Source: Platynereis dumerilii
Lineage: Eukaryota; Annelida; Polychaeta; Phyllodocida; Nereididae
Direction of reading: 5' to 3'
DNA length: 64,000 nucleotides
NCBI GenBank assembly: GCA_026936325.1
Contig: JAPTHN010000143.1
Span: 310,001 to 374,000 of the forward strand
Within the stretch, counting starts at the first letter, position 1; every line of letters starts with the position of its first letter. Below the pieces are notes generated by a model. That model worked only from the letters and a program-made list of their open reading frames with translations. It ran no database searches and was not told the DNA's origin. This document shows, in pieces, positions 9,066-21,141 of the stretch. A program made the position numbers and the translations under genes.

Positions 9066-11024
9066 GAGCATTGTGTGTTATAGAGGTCTGCGCGGTGCCT
9101 AATTTGCAAACTGCAACCGCACTGCACCGAGAAGTTCAGAACCGCAACTGCACTGCACCGCAGACAATTGGAACCGCACCGCACTGCACCGCAGCCCAGC
9201 AGAACCGCACCACACTACACTGCAGTGATGCATCACCGCAACTGCACCTAAAAACAACGAGTACCTGCGACCATTTTCTTACATTACTACAAAAATATTA
9301 TGCACCATGTATATTGCCAGTCCAAAGAACAGTTACTCTACTACACCCAGAGAATCTTTGCTGAAGTGCTACAATGATGAATGTTTGTAATTCTTGTAAT
9401 TTGCAATATTATGTTGCGAAATTTTGAAATTCCTAGACTTTTGTTTCGTTTGTACAGCAGAGCAGTCAAATGATTTTGATTTGCATGTGTCAAAGATGAA
9501 ATATTTACATTAATTAATTGGTGAATGAATTATAGTTAAGCATTTGAGAAATGACACAGCTTTATTTACCAACAATCTCCAATATGTTTAATCACCTATA
9601 GTAGTGTTAATGATTGTAGTACTACAGAGCTATGGTTGAAATGTATATATATAATGTCATTTGCTTTAACATTGTCTTTTTAAAACATTTTTTTTGTATT
9701 TTTGTTCAGTTGTGTAATGGATTTTTTTTTATCAGAGTGGTCGAAAGCCCAAGAGGGCTGATGGCTAAGTGCAAGCTGTCAGCCCATTCACAGTACAAGA
9801 TTTCTCTCTCTCCCACTTTCCCTCCATGTCATTCAACAGTTTAGTAAAAATTAAAAACTGGCAGCCTTGAAAGACCATCTTTCCAATGTATCGTATCACG
9901 TAATTACGACGGAATTATCCTTACAATCTATGGATCTTAATTATCATCATAATTGATGGTAATTGAATCACAATTCCATTTACAACTGTCTCTGTCATTA
10001 ATAGTATATATTATAGACTTTTATTGAGTTATTATATCAGTCACAGATACAAAAGGCACGTATATTTGGCCCTAAACGGATGGCCTTCTTGACGCAGTTT
10101 GGCATTAATTCCATTGATGTGGCTCTCTGAGTTTGAGAGTCTTAGTCTGAGTCTATCTCAGCAAATCCAGTCAGAAATATTTCTGTCCGCGGTAACTGTA
10201 CCCTGTCATATTTTGTCATAATGTGGTCACTTGACAACTTGATCCAGCCAACCAATTCCCAGCACCAACAGTGAGCAATCAGGGCTTTGCAACGGGGAAG
10301 GAGGGTAGAAAGGGGCTGAGTTAGGATTGGAAGTCTTGATTAAAAAGATAAGGGATGAAGGTCAGTGCCTTTTCGGAAAGGCGCTTTATGTCGTGGCGCA
10401 TAATATAACAGTGAGGCCTAAATGTCCTCCGTCTGCATGTAGCTACCTGCCAACCTGGCTGTTACCAAAGCCTGAATAGGGACAATCTCAACTACCTCTA
10501 TCTCCTGGTAAATCTGCAAATTATGAAAAGAAAAAACGTTACTATAGAGTACAGAATAGAAAGTTGAAGAAGGGCACGTGAATAAGTAGGGAAGTGCTTG
10601 TGAAAAGTTGATGTGACTAGCAGAAACAATATGCAGTGGATATATAGATATAAAAATGCATGGATAGAAAACAGGTATAATATGTTGATAGATTGATAGG
10701 CACATAGACAAATAGACACATAGAGATATGAATAGACAGACATGCAGATAGACAGAAAGTCAGCCAGATACAGTGCATATGTAAAGAGCAAAAAGTGAGA
10801 GTGGGAAAGCATTGCCCTCTCTGATTCCTTCCGTTGACCTCAAATGTCTGGAAATAACTTGGTGAGAGGAAATTACATGTCAAGGTGTTTTAGTTAGGAC
10901 GTCGTGCAGATTCCTTTTATTGAATGTCCAACCCCACTAACGAGAGAAATGAGAACCTATTGAATTCTAGGAAGTGGCAATGCCTTCCAGTTATATGTGT
11001 GGCTCTGTTAATTTGCTGTGCAGG
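8961..11024. repeat. tandem duplication, unit 1 (module X)
   Basis: About 2064 bp repeated almost base for base in 11025-13091. The unit starts at CACCTTAAAGAAAGCATAAT and ends in GTGTGGCTCTGTTAATTTGC followed by TGTGCAGG. Differences between the units are scattered single bases (for example CTGCACCGCAGACAAT versus CCGCACCGCAAACAAT) and a few indels. Short frames inside (9071-9364, 10418-10883) are duplicated with the DNA, are low-complexity and have no domains. No gene is supported. Confidence 0.95.
9100..9255. repeat. CACCGCA-rich degenerate minisatellite
   Basis: A C-rich island in A+T-rich DNA, made of loosely repeated phrases such as AACCGCACTGCACCG and ACCGCAACTGCACC. The translated frame through it (9071-9364) is a product of this bias. 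The sister tract is at 11165-11320. Confidence 0.75.
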
Positions 11025-13091
11025 CACCCTTAAAGAAAGCATAATAATATCCCATTGTAATGATATAGCATTAGAAACTGACTGATCAACAAAATCAAGG
11101 ATGAATTAAATCAAATAAAACATATACATCGAGCATTGTGTGTTATAGAGGTCTGCGCGGTGCCTAATTTGCAAACCGCAACCGCACTGCACCGAGAAGT
11201 TCAGAACCGCAACTGCACCGCACCGCAAACAATCGGAACCGCACCGCACTGCACCACAGCCCAGCAGAACCGCACCGCACTGCACTGCAGTGATGCATCA
11301 CCGCAACTGCACCTAAAAACAGCGAGTACCTGCGACCATTTTCTTACATTACTACAAAAATATTATGCACCATGTATATTGCCAGTCCAAAGAACAGTTA
11401 CTCTACTACACCCAGAGAATCTTTGCTGAAGTGCTACAATGATGAATGTTTGTAATTCTTGTAATTTGCAATATTATGTTGCGAAATTTTGAAATTCCTA
11501 GACTTTTGTTTCGTTTGTACAGCAGAGCAGTCAAATGATTTTGATTTGCATGTGTCAAAGATGAAATATTTACATTAATTAATTGGTGAATGAATTATAG
11601 TTAAGCATTTGAGAAATGACACAGCTTTATTTACCAACAATCTCCAATATGTTTAATCACCTATAGTAGTGTTAATGATTGTAGTACTACAGAGCTATGG
11701 TTGAAATGTATATATATAATGTCATTTGCTTTAACATTGTCTTTTTAAAACATTTTTTTTGTATTTTTGTTCAGTTGTGTATTGGATTTTTTTGTTTATC
11801 AGAGTGGTCGAAAGCCCAAGAGGGCTGATGGCTAAGTGCAAGCTGTCAGCCCATTCACAGTACAAGATTTCTCTCTCTCCCACTTTCCCTCCATGTCATT
11901 CAACAGTTTAGTAAAAATTAAAAACTGGCAGCCTTGAAAGACCATCTTTCCAATGTATCGTATCACGTAATTACGACGGAATTATCCTTACAATCTATGG
12001 ATCTTAATTATCATCATAATTGATGGTAATTGAATCACAATTCCATTTACAACTGTCTCTGTCATTAATAGTATATATTATAGACTTTTATTGAGTTATT
12101 ATATCAGTCACAGATACAAAAGGCACGTATATTTGGCCCTAAACGGATGGCCTTCTTGACGCAGTTTGGCATTAATTCCATTGATGTGGCTATCTGAGTT
12201 TGAGAGTCTTAGTCTGAGTCTATCTCAGCAAATCCAGTCAGAAATATTTCTGTCCGCGGTAACTGTACCCTGTCATATTTTGTCATAATGTGGTCACTTG
12301 ACAACTTGATCCAGCCAACCAATTCCCAGCACCAACAGTGAGCAATCAGGGCTTTGCAACGGGGAAGGAGGGTAGAAAGGGGCTGAGTTAGGATTGGAAG
12401 TCTTGATTAAAAAGAGAAGGGATGAAGGTCAGTGCCTTTTCGGAAGGGCGGTTTACGTCAAGGCAAATAATATAACAGTGAGTCCTAAATGTCCTCCGCC
12501 TGCATGTAGCTACCTGCCAACCTGGCTGTTACCAAAGCCTGAATAGGGACAATCTCAACTACCTCTATCTCCTGGTAAATCTGCAAATTATGAAAAGAAA
12601 AAACGTTACTATAGAGTACAGAATAGAAAGTTGAAGAAGGGCACGTGAATAAATAGGGAAGTGCTTGTGAAAAGTTGATGTGACTAGCAGAAACAATATG
12701 CAGTGGATATATAGATATAAAAATGCATGGATAGAAAACAGGTATAATATGTTGATAGATTGATAGGCACATAGACAAATAGACACATAGAGATATGAAT
12801 AGACAGACATGCAGATAGACAGAAAGTCAGCCAGATACAGTGCATATGTAAAGAGCAAAAAGTGAGAGTGGGAAAGCATTGCCCTCTCTGATTCCTTCCG
12901 TTGACCTCAAATGTCTGGAAATAACTTGGTGAGAGGAAATTACATGTCAAGGTGTTTTAGTTAGGACGTCGTGCAGATTCCTTTTATTGAATGTCCAACC
13001 CCACTAACGAGAGAAATGAGAACCTATTGAATTCTAGGAAGTGGCAATGCCTTCCAGTTATAGGTGTGGCTCTGTTAATATGCTGTGCAGG
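11025..13091. repeat. tandem duplication, unit 2 (module X)
   Basis: Second copy of the ~2.07-kb unit, joined head to tail to the first at 11024/11025. Beyond 13091 the sequence continues as CATCTTGTGCAATGCATGTG. The same continuation is found after the related module at 16109, so this is the ancestral flank and the 11025 junction is the new one. Confidence 0.95.
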
Positions 13092-14173
13092 CATCTTGTG
13101 CAATGCATGTGTTGAGGGTGTAAAGCAATGGACATAGAACAGATTTTATTCAAGTAAAGTAAATAAGTATATAAAAATGAATTTGTCTTGCTGCATGATG
13201 AACAATGTTGGAAATTATTAAGAAATAATTAAAAAACTGAGGAGAGCCTGCTGTGGTATTTCCCATATTTTGAAAAACAAAGGTCCCATGAACTACTTCA
13301 GAAAGTCACGAATATATACAAGAATGAATCTTTTGTGTGTGAAAAGCTGCTGAGGTAGTGCCAATGGTTCCCTCAAAGGATATCATGAAAATGTGGTTGA
13401 CATGAACTGTTTCTGATATTGTCATGATATATTATTAGAAATTGATTGCTAACAAAGATCAAAGATTAAAGCCGTGTCAAATAGGTTTCATTTTAAGCTC
13501 TGTGTGTCACATCTACTTTAATCAGGTCACTCTGCTCATTATTTCCTGGTTGAAAATCTATTTGAAAGCTTTGAAGGCTTTTTCATAATCGTTACTTGGC
13601 ATGGATGGCTATCGCTATTCCAGCAAATGGCAATGCATAGAAACACTATGACATTCCTGGCCTTGATGATCATTTGAACATGAATTCATTTGTCATAATT
13701 TTAATTTTCATAATTTGTCATGTGTGTGACATGGCATTGTCATAAAAATGTAAAAAAAATAGAGCCTAATCATTGTCAATTTACTTGGCTGTTGATCATG
13801 ACAATATATTGAAATATTACATAATTATCATTACCAGTCTGAAGTGTCATTAACAGCTGAAAAACATCTACTTAATTACAAGAATGATTATTCCAATCAT
13901 TCCTGTCATTGCCATTGAAAAAGTCAATATAAAAATTTGTTGTATCTATCTCCGCAAGTAAATTATGATTAGAGGCTTATTTATGTCTCATAGTCAGATG
14001 CTGTCTGACGATCTGCAATTTCTTTGCAACTGCCTATCTCTATATCTATCTGTCTATCTTCCTATCCATTTTTCTCTCTAGCTGTCCTGCTATCTTTCTA
14101 TCAGATCTATCTGTCTCTCTATCTTTCTATCTATCTATCTCCCGCAACTTCCTCCGTAATATTTAATTTGTCC
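13092..14173. repeat. module Y, first copy
   Basis: Repeated at 16109-17543. From GGCATGGATGGCTATCGCTA (about 13598) to about 14000 the two copies are nearly identical. This copy keeps the uninterrupted sequence AGCTGCTGAGGTAGTGCCAA (about 13347), where the other carries an inverted-repeat element. The end has TCTA/TATC-rich simple repeat. No coding signal. Confidence 0.9.
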
Positions 14174-16108
14174 CCTGTCATATTTTGTCGTAATGTGGTC
14201 ACTTGACAACTTGATCCAGCAGACCCATTCCCAGCACCAACAGTGAGCAATCAGGGCTTTGCAAGGGGAAGGAGGGCAGGAAGAGGCTGAGTTAGGATTG
14301 GAAGTCTTGATTAAAAAGATAAGGGATGAAGGTCAGTGCCTTTTCAGAAAGGCGGTTTACGTCAAGGCAAATAATATAACAGTGAGTCCTAAATGTCCTC
14401 CGCCTGCATGCAGCTACCTGCCAACCGGGCGGTTGCCGAAGCCTGAATAGGAGGAATCTCAATTCCCCCTATAGATCTCCTGATAAGTCTGCAAAATATG
14501 AAAAAAACTGTTGCCGTACAGTATGGAGTAGACAGTCGAAGAAGGGCAAGTGATCATGATAAGTCTGCAAATTATGAAAAAAACTGTTGCGGTACAGTAT
14601 GGAGTAGACAGTCAAAGAAGGGCAAGTGATCTTGATAAGTCTGCAAAATATGAAAAAAACTGTTGCCGTACAGTATGGAGTAGACAGTCGAAGAAGGGCA
14701 AGTGATCATGATAAGTCTGCAAATTATGAAAAAAACTGTTGCCGTACAGTATGGAGTAGACAGTCGAAGAAGGGCAAGTGATCATGATAAGTCTGCAAAT
14801 TATGAAAAAAACTGTTGCCGTACAGTAAGACAGTCGAAGAAGGGGAAGTGATCATGATAAGTCTGCAAATTATTAAAAAAACTGTTGCCGTACAGTATGG
14901 AATAGACAGTCGAAGAAGGGCAAGTGATCATGATAAGTCTGCAAATTATTAAAAAAACTGTTGCCGTACAGTATGGAATAGACAGTCGAAGAAGGGCAAG
15001 TGATCATGATAAGTCTGCAAATTATGAAAAAAACTGTTGCCGTACAGTAAGACAGTCGAAGAAGGGGAAGTGATCATGATAAGTCTGCAAATTATGAAAA
15101 AAAACTGTTGCCGTACAGTGTGGAGTAGACAGTCGAAGAAGGGCAAGTGATCATGATAAGTCTGCAAATTATGAAAAAAACTGTTGCCGTACAGTAAGAC
15201 AGTCGAAGAAGGGGAAGTGATCATGATAAGTCTGCAAATTATGAAAAAAAAACTGTTGCCGTACGGTATGAAGTAGACAGTAGAAGAAGGGCAAGTGATC
15301 ATGATAAGTCTGCAAATTATGAAAAAAACTGTTGCCGTACGGTATGGAGTAGACAGTCGAAGAAGGGCAAGTGATCATGATAAGTCTGCAAATTATGAAA
15401 AAAACTGTTGCCGTACAGTAAGACAGTCGAAGAAGGGGAAGTGATCATGATAAGTCTGCAAATTATGAAAAAAAAACTGTTGCCGTACGGTATGAAGTAG
15501 ACAGTCGAAGAAGGGCAAGTGATCATGATAAGTCTGCAAATTATGAAAAAAACTGTTGCCGTACGGTATGGAGTAGACAGTCGAAGAAGGGCAAGTGATC
15601 ATGATAAGTCTGCAAATTATGAAAAAAACTGTCACGGTACAGTATGGAGTAGACATTCAGAGAAGGGCAAGTGAATAAGAAGAGACGTGCTAGTGAGAAT
15701 TTGATGTGACTAGCAGGAAAAATGTTCATTGGATACAGATATAGATGGGGATAGAAAACGAGGTTTAATACGTATGTTTGATAGATTGATAGGCACATAG
15801 ACAAATAGACAGATAGAGATATGAGTAGACAGACAGGCAGGTAGACAGAAAGTCAGCCAAATACATTAAGAGGTACAAGTGAGAATGTGAATGCATTGCC
15901 CTCTCTAATTCCTTTCGTTGACCTCAAATGTCTGAAAATAACTTGGTAAGAGGAAATTACATGTCAAGGTGTTTTAGTTAAGACGTCGTGCAGATTCGTT
16001 TTATTGAATGTCCAACTGCACTAACGAGAGAAATGAGAACCTATTGAATTCTAGGAATTTGGCAATGCCTTCCAGTTATAGGTGTGGCTCTGTTAATCAT
16101 GTTTTAAC
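14174..16108. repeat. module X' (right half of X, expanded)
   Basis: Starts at CCCTGTCATATTTTGTCGTA and follows the right half of module X (about 10205-11024). It is more than a kilobase longer because a short internal segment has amplified into the minisatellite at 14473-15680. It ends in the same GTGTGGCTCTGTTAAT and GCTGTGCAGGCATCTTGTG phrases. Confidence 0.9.
14473..15680. repeat. 76-bp minisatellite, about 16 copies
   Basis: Units begin GATAAGTCTGCAAATTATGA and run through CTGTTGCCGTACAGTATGGA and GAAGAAGGGCAAGTGATCAT. Unit starts fall at 14473, 14558, 14634, 14710, 14786, 14856, 14932, 15008, 15078, 15155, 15225, 15303, 15379, 15449, 15527 and 15603. Three length classes (70, 76-77 and 78 bp) occur; the 70-bp form lacks TATGGAGTAG-type sequence after the ACAGTA. 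The last two 224-bp blocks repeat the order 70-78-76. A single unexpanded ancestor is present at about 10505-10590. Minus-strand frames here only read through the repeat. Confidence 0.97.
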
Positions 16109-17543
16109 ATAGGCTGTGCAGGCATCTTGTGCCATGCATGTGTTGAGGTTGTAAAGCAACAGACATGACGAACAATATTGGAGATTATTAATAATTAATT
16201 ATGAAACTGAGGAGAACCTGCTTTGTTGTGTATTTCCCACATTTGCAAAAACGGAAGTCCATTGGACCGCTTTAGAATATTTCGTAAATCTGCCAGAATG
16301 AATCTTTTTTTTGTTTTGAAAAGCTGCCGAGGTACAGTACAAGCCAAAATAAAGTATGATTACCCCAGCAGGTGGGAAGAAGCAGCCACTACTTTACCCT
16401 TTCACACCTTTTGACTACCTCTGAATCACTTCCTACTTTTACCTACTTGAAACTACCTTTTAAAATTGCATTAAAATCATATTTATTATTTAAACAACAG
16501 CAATTTAAACTCCATCACCACCATTGTGTTTGATTTACTTGATATTTTGCACCTCTGCTAATTGCAGTTACATTGGTAGCTGTCTAAATAGAGTTCTTAA
16601 TGTGGGCTAAGGTTGTTGAAAGGAGTCAAAGGGAGTATTAAGGAGATTTGGGGTGGAGAGGAGAAAAGAGGGCAAAATAGGTAAACAGAAGACTTCTGAC
16701 AGAAAATTATCTTACGTTATTATGGGTTTTACTGTACATGTACCTAGCGCCAATGTTTCCCTTCGTGGAAATCATGAAAATGTGGTCTACCTGAATATAT
16801 CTGATATTGTCATGTTATATTATTGGAAATTGATTGCTAACAAAGATCAAAGATGAAAGCCATGTCAAATAGGTTTCATTTCAAGCCTCTCTTACATCTA
16901 CTTTAATTAGGTCATTCTGCTCATTATTTCCTGGTTGGAAATATATTTGAAAGCTTTGAAGGCAATTTCGTAATTGTTACTTGGCATGGATGGCTATTGC
17001 TATTCCAGCAAATGGCAATGCATAGAAACACTATGACATTCCTGGCCTTGATGATCATTTGAACATGAATTCATTTGTCATAATTTTAATTTTCATAATT
17101 TGTCATGTGTGTGACATGGCATTGTCATAAAAATGTAAAAAAATAGAGCCTAATCATTGTCAATTTACTTGGCTGTTGATCATGACAATATATTGAAATA
17201 TTACATAATTATCATTACCAGTCTGAAGTGTCATTAACAGCTGAAAAACATCTACTTAATTACAAGAATGATTATTCCAATCATTCCTGTCATTGCCATT
17301 GAAAAAGTCAATATAAAAATTTGTTGTATCTATCTCCGCAAGTAAATTATGATTAGAGGCTAATTTATGTCTCATAGTAACATGCTGTCTGACGATCTGT
17401 AATTTTTTCTTTATCTATCTGTCTATCTGTACATTTATTTCTCTGTCTGTCCTGCTATCTTTCTATCAGATCTATCTGTCTCTCTATCTATCTTTCTATC
17501 TATCTATCTCCCGCAACTTCCTCCGTAATATTTAATTTGTCCC
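16109..17543. repeat. module Y, second copy with insertion
   Basis: Same module as 13092-14173, in the same order and orientation, interrupted by the inverted-repeat element at 16333-16743. The segment 16987-17400 is almost identical to 13605-14020, so the duplication is recent or has been homogenised. Confidence 0.9.
16333..16743. mobile_element. MITE-like element, second copy
   Basis: Left end TACAGTACAAGCCAAAATAA; right end ACGTTATTATGGGTTTTACTG then TACATGTA. The ~410-bp insert splits module Y: the uninterrupted version is at about 13347-13385. It is inverted relative to the copy at 893-1290; the CCCCAGCAGG block lies next to the left end here. No transposase is encoded. Confidence 0.85.
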
Positions 17544-18008
17544 CAGTCATACTTTGTCGTAATGTGGTCACTTGACAACTTGATCCAGCCGACCCATCCC
17601 CAGCACCAACAGTGAGCAATCAGGGCTTTGCAAAGGGGAAACAGGGCAGGAAGAGGCTGAGTTAGGATTGGAAGTCTTGATTAAAAAAGGGAATGAAGGT
17701 CAGTCTCTCGTCAGAATGGTAATTTGTGTCAAGGGAAATAATATGACTGCAAAGCCTACATCCTCTACCTACAGCTACTTACAGACCTTTCTTTTCCATT
17801 ATGACTTCTAGTCGCATCTATTTTTCACCCTCAATTCTCTTTTTATCCCGTGACTTTCTTCCACTCATCTTGGCGGCTGTTACCAAAGCCTTCCTGCATT
17901 GGCTCAAGGTCAAACCCATTGTCTTTTGACAATCTGCAATTAATAAAAACAAAAAAAAAAACTGAACAGAAGGGATTTAACTTGAAGCCAGATAGATATG
18001 GATAAATT

Positions 18009-18046
<38 letters not shown>

Positions 18047-18420
18047 CAGACAGATAGACAAATAGACAGATTGATTGATTGATTGATTGATTGAATGATT
18101 GATAGGTTGATTGATTGATTGAACGATTGATCGATTGTTTGAAAGAAATCCCGTCAGATAGTGTAGATTGATAGAGGGGTATGCAGGTAAAAGTGAGATT
18201 GTGAAAGCGAAGTCCCACCTCAAGCGTAAGGAAATAACTTGGTACTAAGAGGAAATTACACGTCAAGGTGTTTTAGTTAAGACATCCTACAGATTCCTGT
18301 TATTGAATGTCCAATCCCATCAACTAGAGGAAAGAGATCCTATTGAATTCCAGGAATGTGTCAAGGCCTTCCAGTTATAGGTGTGGCTCTGGAAATAAGC
18401 TCTGTACCATGCATGTGTGT
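17544..18420. repeat. module X'' (diverged right half of X)
   Basis: Opens with CCCAGTCATACTTTGTCGTA and GTGGTCACTTGACAACTTGA, as in X. The middle is diverged and carries a GATA tract and a GATT tract. It closes with AAATTACACGTCAAGGTGTT and TTCCAGTTATAGGTGTGGCT. Relatives in the same orientation are at 26830-27200, and inverted ones at 23535-23845 and 33005-33510. Confidence 0.8.
17997..18145. repeat. GATA then GATT microsatellite
   Basis: TAGA units (about 18009-18045) pass through TAGACAGACAGATAGACAAA into GATT units (about 18068-18135). Minus-strand frames reading SINQSINQ or YLSIYLS come from this tract and are not genes. Confidence 0.95.
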
Positions 18421-18591
18421 AGGTTGCAGAGTAATGGACAATATGAACAACATAGGAATGTGTATTATTGGTGAAGGCCTGTAATGTGGAATTAATTTAC
18501 AAAGCACTCTGATAAACAATTTATATATATAATAATGAACAATTGAAGGCCGTATCTGTCTCAGTGTTTATTCTCTCCTTTATAAAAACCT

Positions 18592-18603
18592 CCCCCCCCC
18601 CCC
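18592..18603. repeat. homopolymer C run
   Basis: Twelve C residues, conserved in place in copy B at 27380-27391. Confidence 0.95.
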
Positions 18604-18907
18604 ACAACGTCCTTATACAGTTCCTTGATAATCTGTGGAAACAAAAATTAAAGGCATCAAGCATTCGGTAGCGGCCTACCGAAAAAAAAATGAATGAAAA
18701 GTTTTTTTGCAATATACATGTACCAATCTGACCCAAGAACAAATTTAGTAATTTTACCATCTCTTGAAGTTGAGTGGGCTTACCTTTGAAGGCTTTTTGT
18801 GATATATTTGACAAATTGTATGTTTTATTGATGAAATTATATGGAATATTGATAAGATAGATAATCAGATACTTCATCCATTCCTAAATTGTGAAGCAGA
18901 AAAGATG

Positions 18908-18995
18908 TCAATTACTTGTCAATTACTTGTCAATTACTTGTCAATTACTTGTCAATTACTTGTCAATTACTTGTCAATTACTTGTCAATTACTTG
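18908..18995. repeat. 11-bp minisatellite, 8 copies
   Basis: Eight perfect units of TCAATTACTTG. The same locus in copy B (27693-27747) has five perfect units. Confidence 0.97.
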
Positions 18996-20271
18996 CCATG
19001 CTTCCATGTTCACCAAAACAATTTACTGGCTGTGTAATATACACGCATGCAGAGATCTTAGCTCATAAACAACAAAAGGTTACCTGCATGCTTGCATGCA
19101 AGTTGTCTTGTGTTGCAGATGAAATATCTGGCAAGAGGCTGCACATTTATTTGCTTGAGGCAATAGAAATAAAATGCTGAACAAGAAGGAATAAGTTTAC
19201 AAATGTTTCCTAATTAAAATTGCATTAGAGGTGTTGTTTACCTGGCATACATCAAAAATGTGCAGAAAGATAATTTTCAAAAATCTAATCTCCAAAGGAG
19301 AAGGATATATATTTGTATGTAGATGCAACAATTAAATTTTTTTCTGAATGACTTTTCTGCATTCCGCATTACAATGCTGCAATTGAGATATACAAAATAC
19401 AAGTGTTTATTTTCCACAATTCACAATTTTACACAATGTCCATAAAAACTGGATTTGTTGTAACTGACAAAAAACATGAAAAGAAACTAAGCTAAATTTA
19501 GAACGTGAAAAGAGAGGATCATACAATTGTTATTACTACAGTTGGCGTAACTGTAAGTATTTTCATCCTGTATCCAGAGCAAAAAATGTAAGCAGATATC
19601 CTGTATGTTGTGTTTTTTGTGTTTTTGTAGTATTGCAACGTACTACAGCGGGAAAATAATTATCCATTGCCTGTTTTTGCAACTTTGAGAATGTACTATT
19701 TTAAGCATATGCTTTCAACGTACAACAATAATCCCAAACTTCCCAGAAATATTTAACCAGTGTAGCAATACGTCATCATCAACAATCACCAAAAATAAAC
19801 AGCGTAAATGAATTTGTCGCATTTTCGTTACAAACACAGACATCCCACTAAGAAATGTTCTGGGGAGTACAACAGACAACAGTCAACACCTTCCAACCAA
19901 ACAGGTATATCTTATAAATTGATTTTCTAGAGCATACAAGCAGTTCTTTGGATTCCTTTGTAACAGACAAAATATAACATTTCTAGAAGACAATACATAT
20001 GCTTAGTTATTATTCTGTTTTATTGAATTCATGATAAATCTCTTCTGTAAAACATTATGTGCACACAGCCAACAAATTAGATTGATGGATTTTTGATAAG
20101 TTTATTACTGGTCAATGCAACAGAATATGACATCATAACATTAATATGGAGTCAAATTCTCAAACCTGATCAATCTAATTTATAAATTTTCATTTAAGTT
20201 TCATCAACGGAATGTTTGACAGTATTCTGACAGTGTCTTTTGGATAAAAGACTAGTATTGTCTGTCTTCTT

Positions 20272-20566
20272 CCGTTCTTCTTTTAGTTCATTTTAGTTCA
20301 TTGCAACAGGAGCATATAAATATATGTTGAATGCCTTTTCTCCAAATGTTCCTTGCCGTAGAATTGCCTGTTATCTTCAGCTTTTGGAATCACAACACCT
20401 GATCCGATACTAATTGAGAGAATGTCCCATCAGACAGACTTTCACATGATATTGGGCTGGCTATATCTTTACGTGTAAGTCGCCTTTGATGAGATATCAA
20501 AATGCAATTACTTCCTGCGGGTAATGGTTCATTAATTGGCAAAAGCCTTTATGCATTACTGAGGAT
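20272..20566. other. conserved island 1, copy A
   Basis: These 295 bp align without net indel to 29408-29702 with only about a dozen differences, while the flanks of both copies are much more diverged and full of indels. It contains TCATTAATTGGCAAAAGCCT, including a TAAT homeodomain-type core, and has no long open frame. It could be a regulatory element or a gene-converted stretch. Confidence 0.6.
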
Positions 20567-20984
20567 GAGGCCCTTACTTGAACTGTAAGTGGCATCGAAT
20601 ACGCTTACTGATGAAGTAAAGATGTGCATGATGCCTTGGATGAGACTGTTTGGCTCGATGGGAAATTACTTGTTTCATTGGAACGGTAACAGCATTAATA
20701 ATTATTTATTTTGAGTCGGCAACATTTAAAAACATTCATTTCAGAATAAAACAACTCCATGTTAGAATTGCCCTACCATAACTTATTCATTTAGAGATTG
20801 CCCGAACAAATTTATATGTATCATTGAAATTAAACTAGAAATTCCCACCCCTGACTCATAATTGTGGCCCAACAAAAGATGTGACAAGAATACACAAGAT
20901 ATACTTTATTTTATATAATTCTTGTATGGTGCAGAATAGGCAGGGTCTCTATGAGCCTCAATATACTATAAATGGCCCCGACTT

Positions 20985-21090
20985 GTCCGTACCCACGGGA
21001 GTTAGATGGAGGTGGGTATAATCCATTGTTCTATACTTGGACAACTAAAAGACCCTGGACATCCCTGAATTAGTAAGTCTTGTCCAAAAC
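20985..21090 (+). mobile_element. SINE body fragment
   Basis: Contains TATAATCCATTGTTCTATAC, then ACTAAAAGACCCTGGACATC and CCTGAATTAGTA, matching the SINE body seen at 42830-42900, 52210-52280 and 56395-56460. The tRNA head is not present. Confidence 0.65.
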
Positions 21091-21141
21091 ACCTTGACCA
21101 AATTGTCTTTGAAGCTAGAATAGAACCTGAAAATGACATTC

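Noticed and set aside
9071-12950. Paired short frames repeated in both 2.07-kb units
   Set aside because: They are copied with the duplicated DNA and are compositional (CACCGCA tract, GATA-like tract); conservation here does not show coding.
14473-15680. CRISPR-like spacing of ~76-bp repeats
   Set aside because: Whole units repeat without unique spacers, in an animal genome. It is a minisatellite.
14949-15804. Proteins of the FFHNLQTYHDH type
   Set aside because: They read across a repeat whose unit is not a multiple of three and pass through all frames; not genes.
17843-18266. SINQSINQ / YLSIYLS proteins (also 26633-27008, 33142-33555, 41078-41462)
   Set aside because: Translations of GATT and TATC microsatellites.
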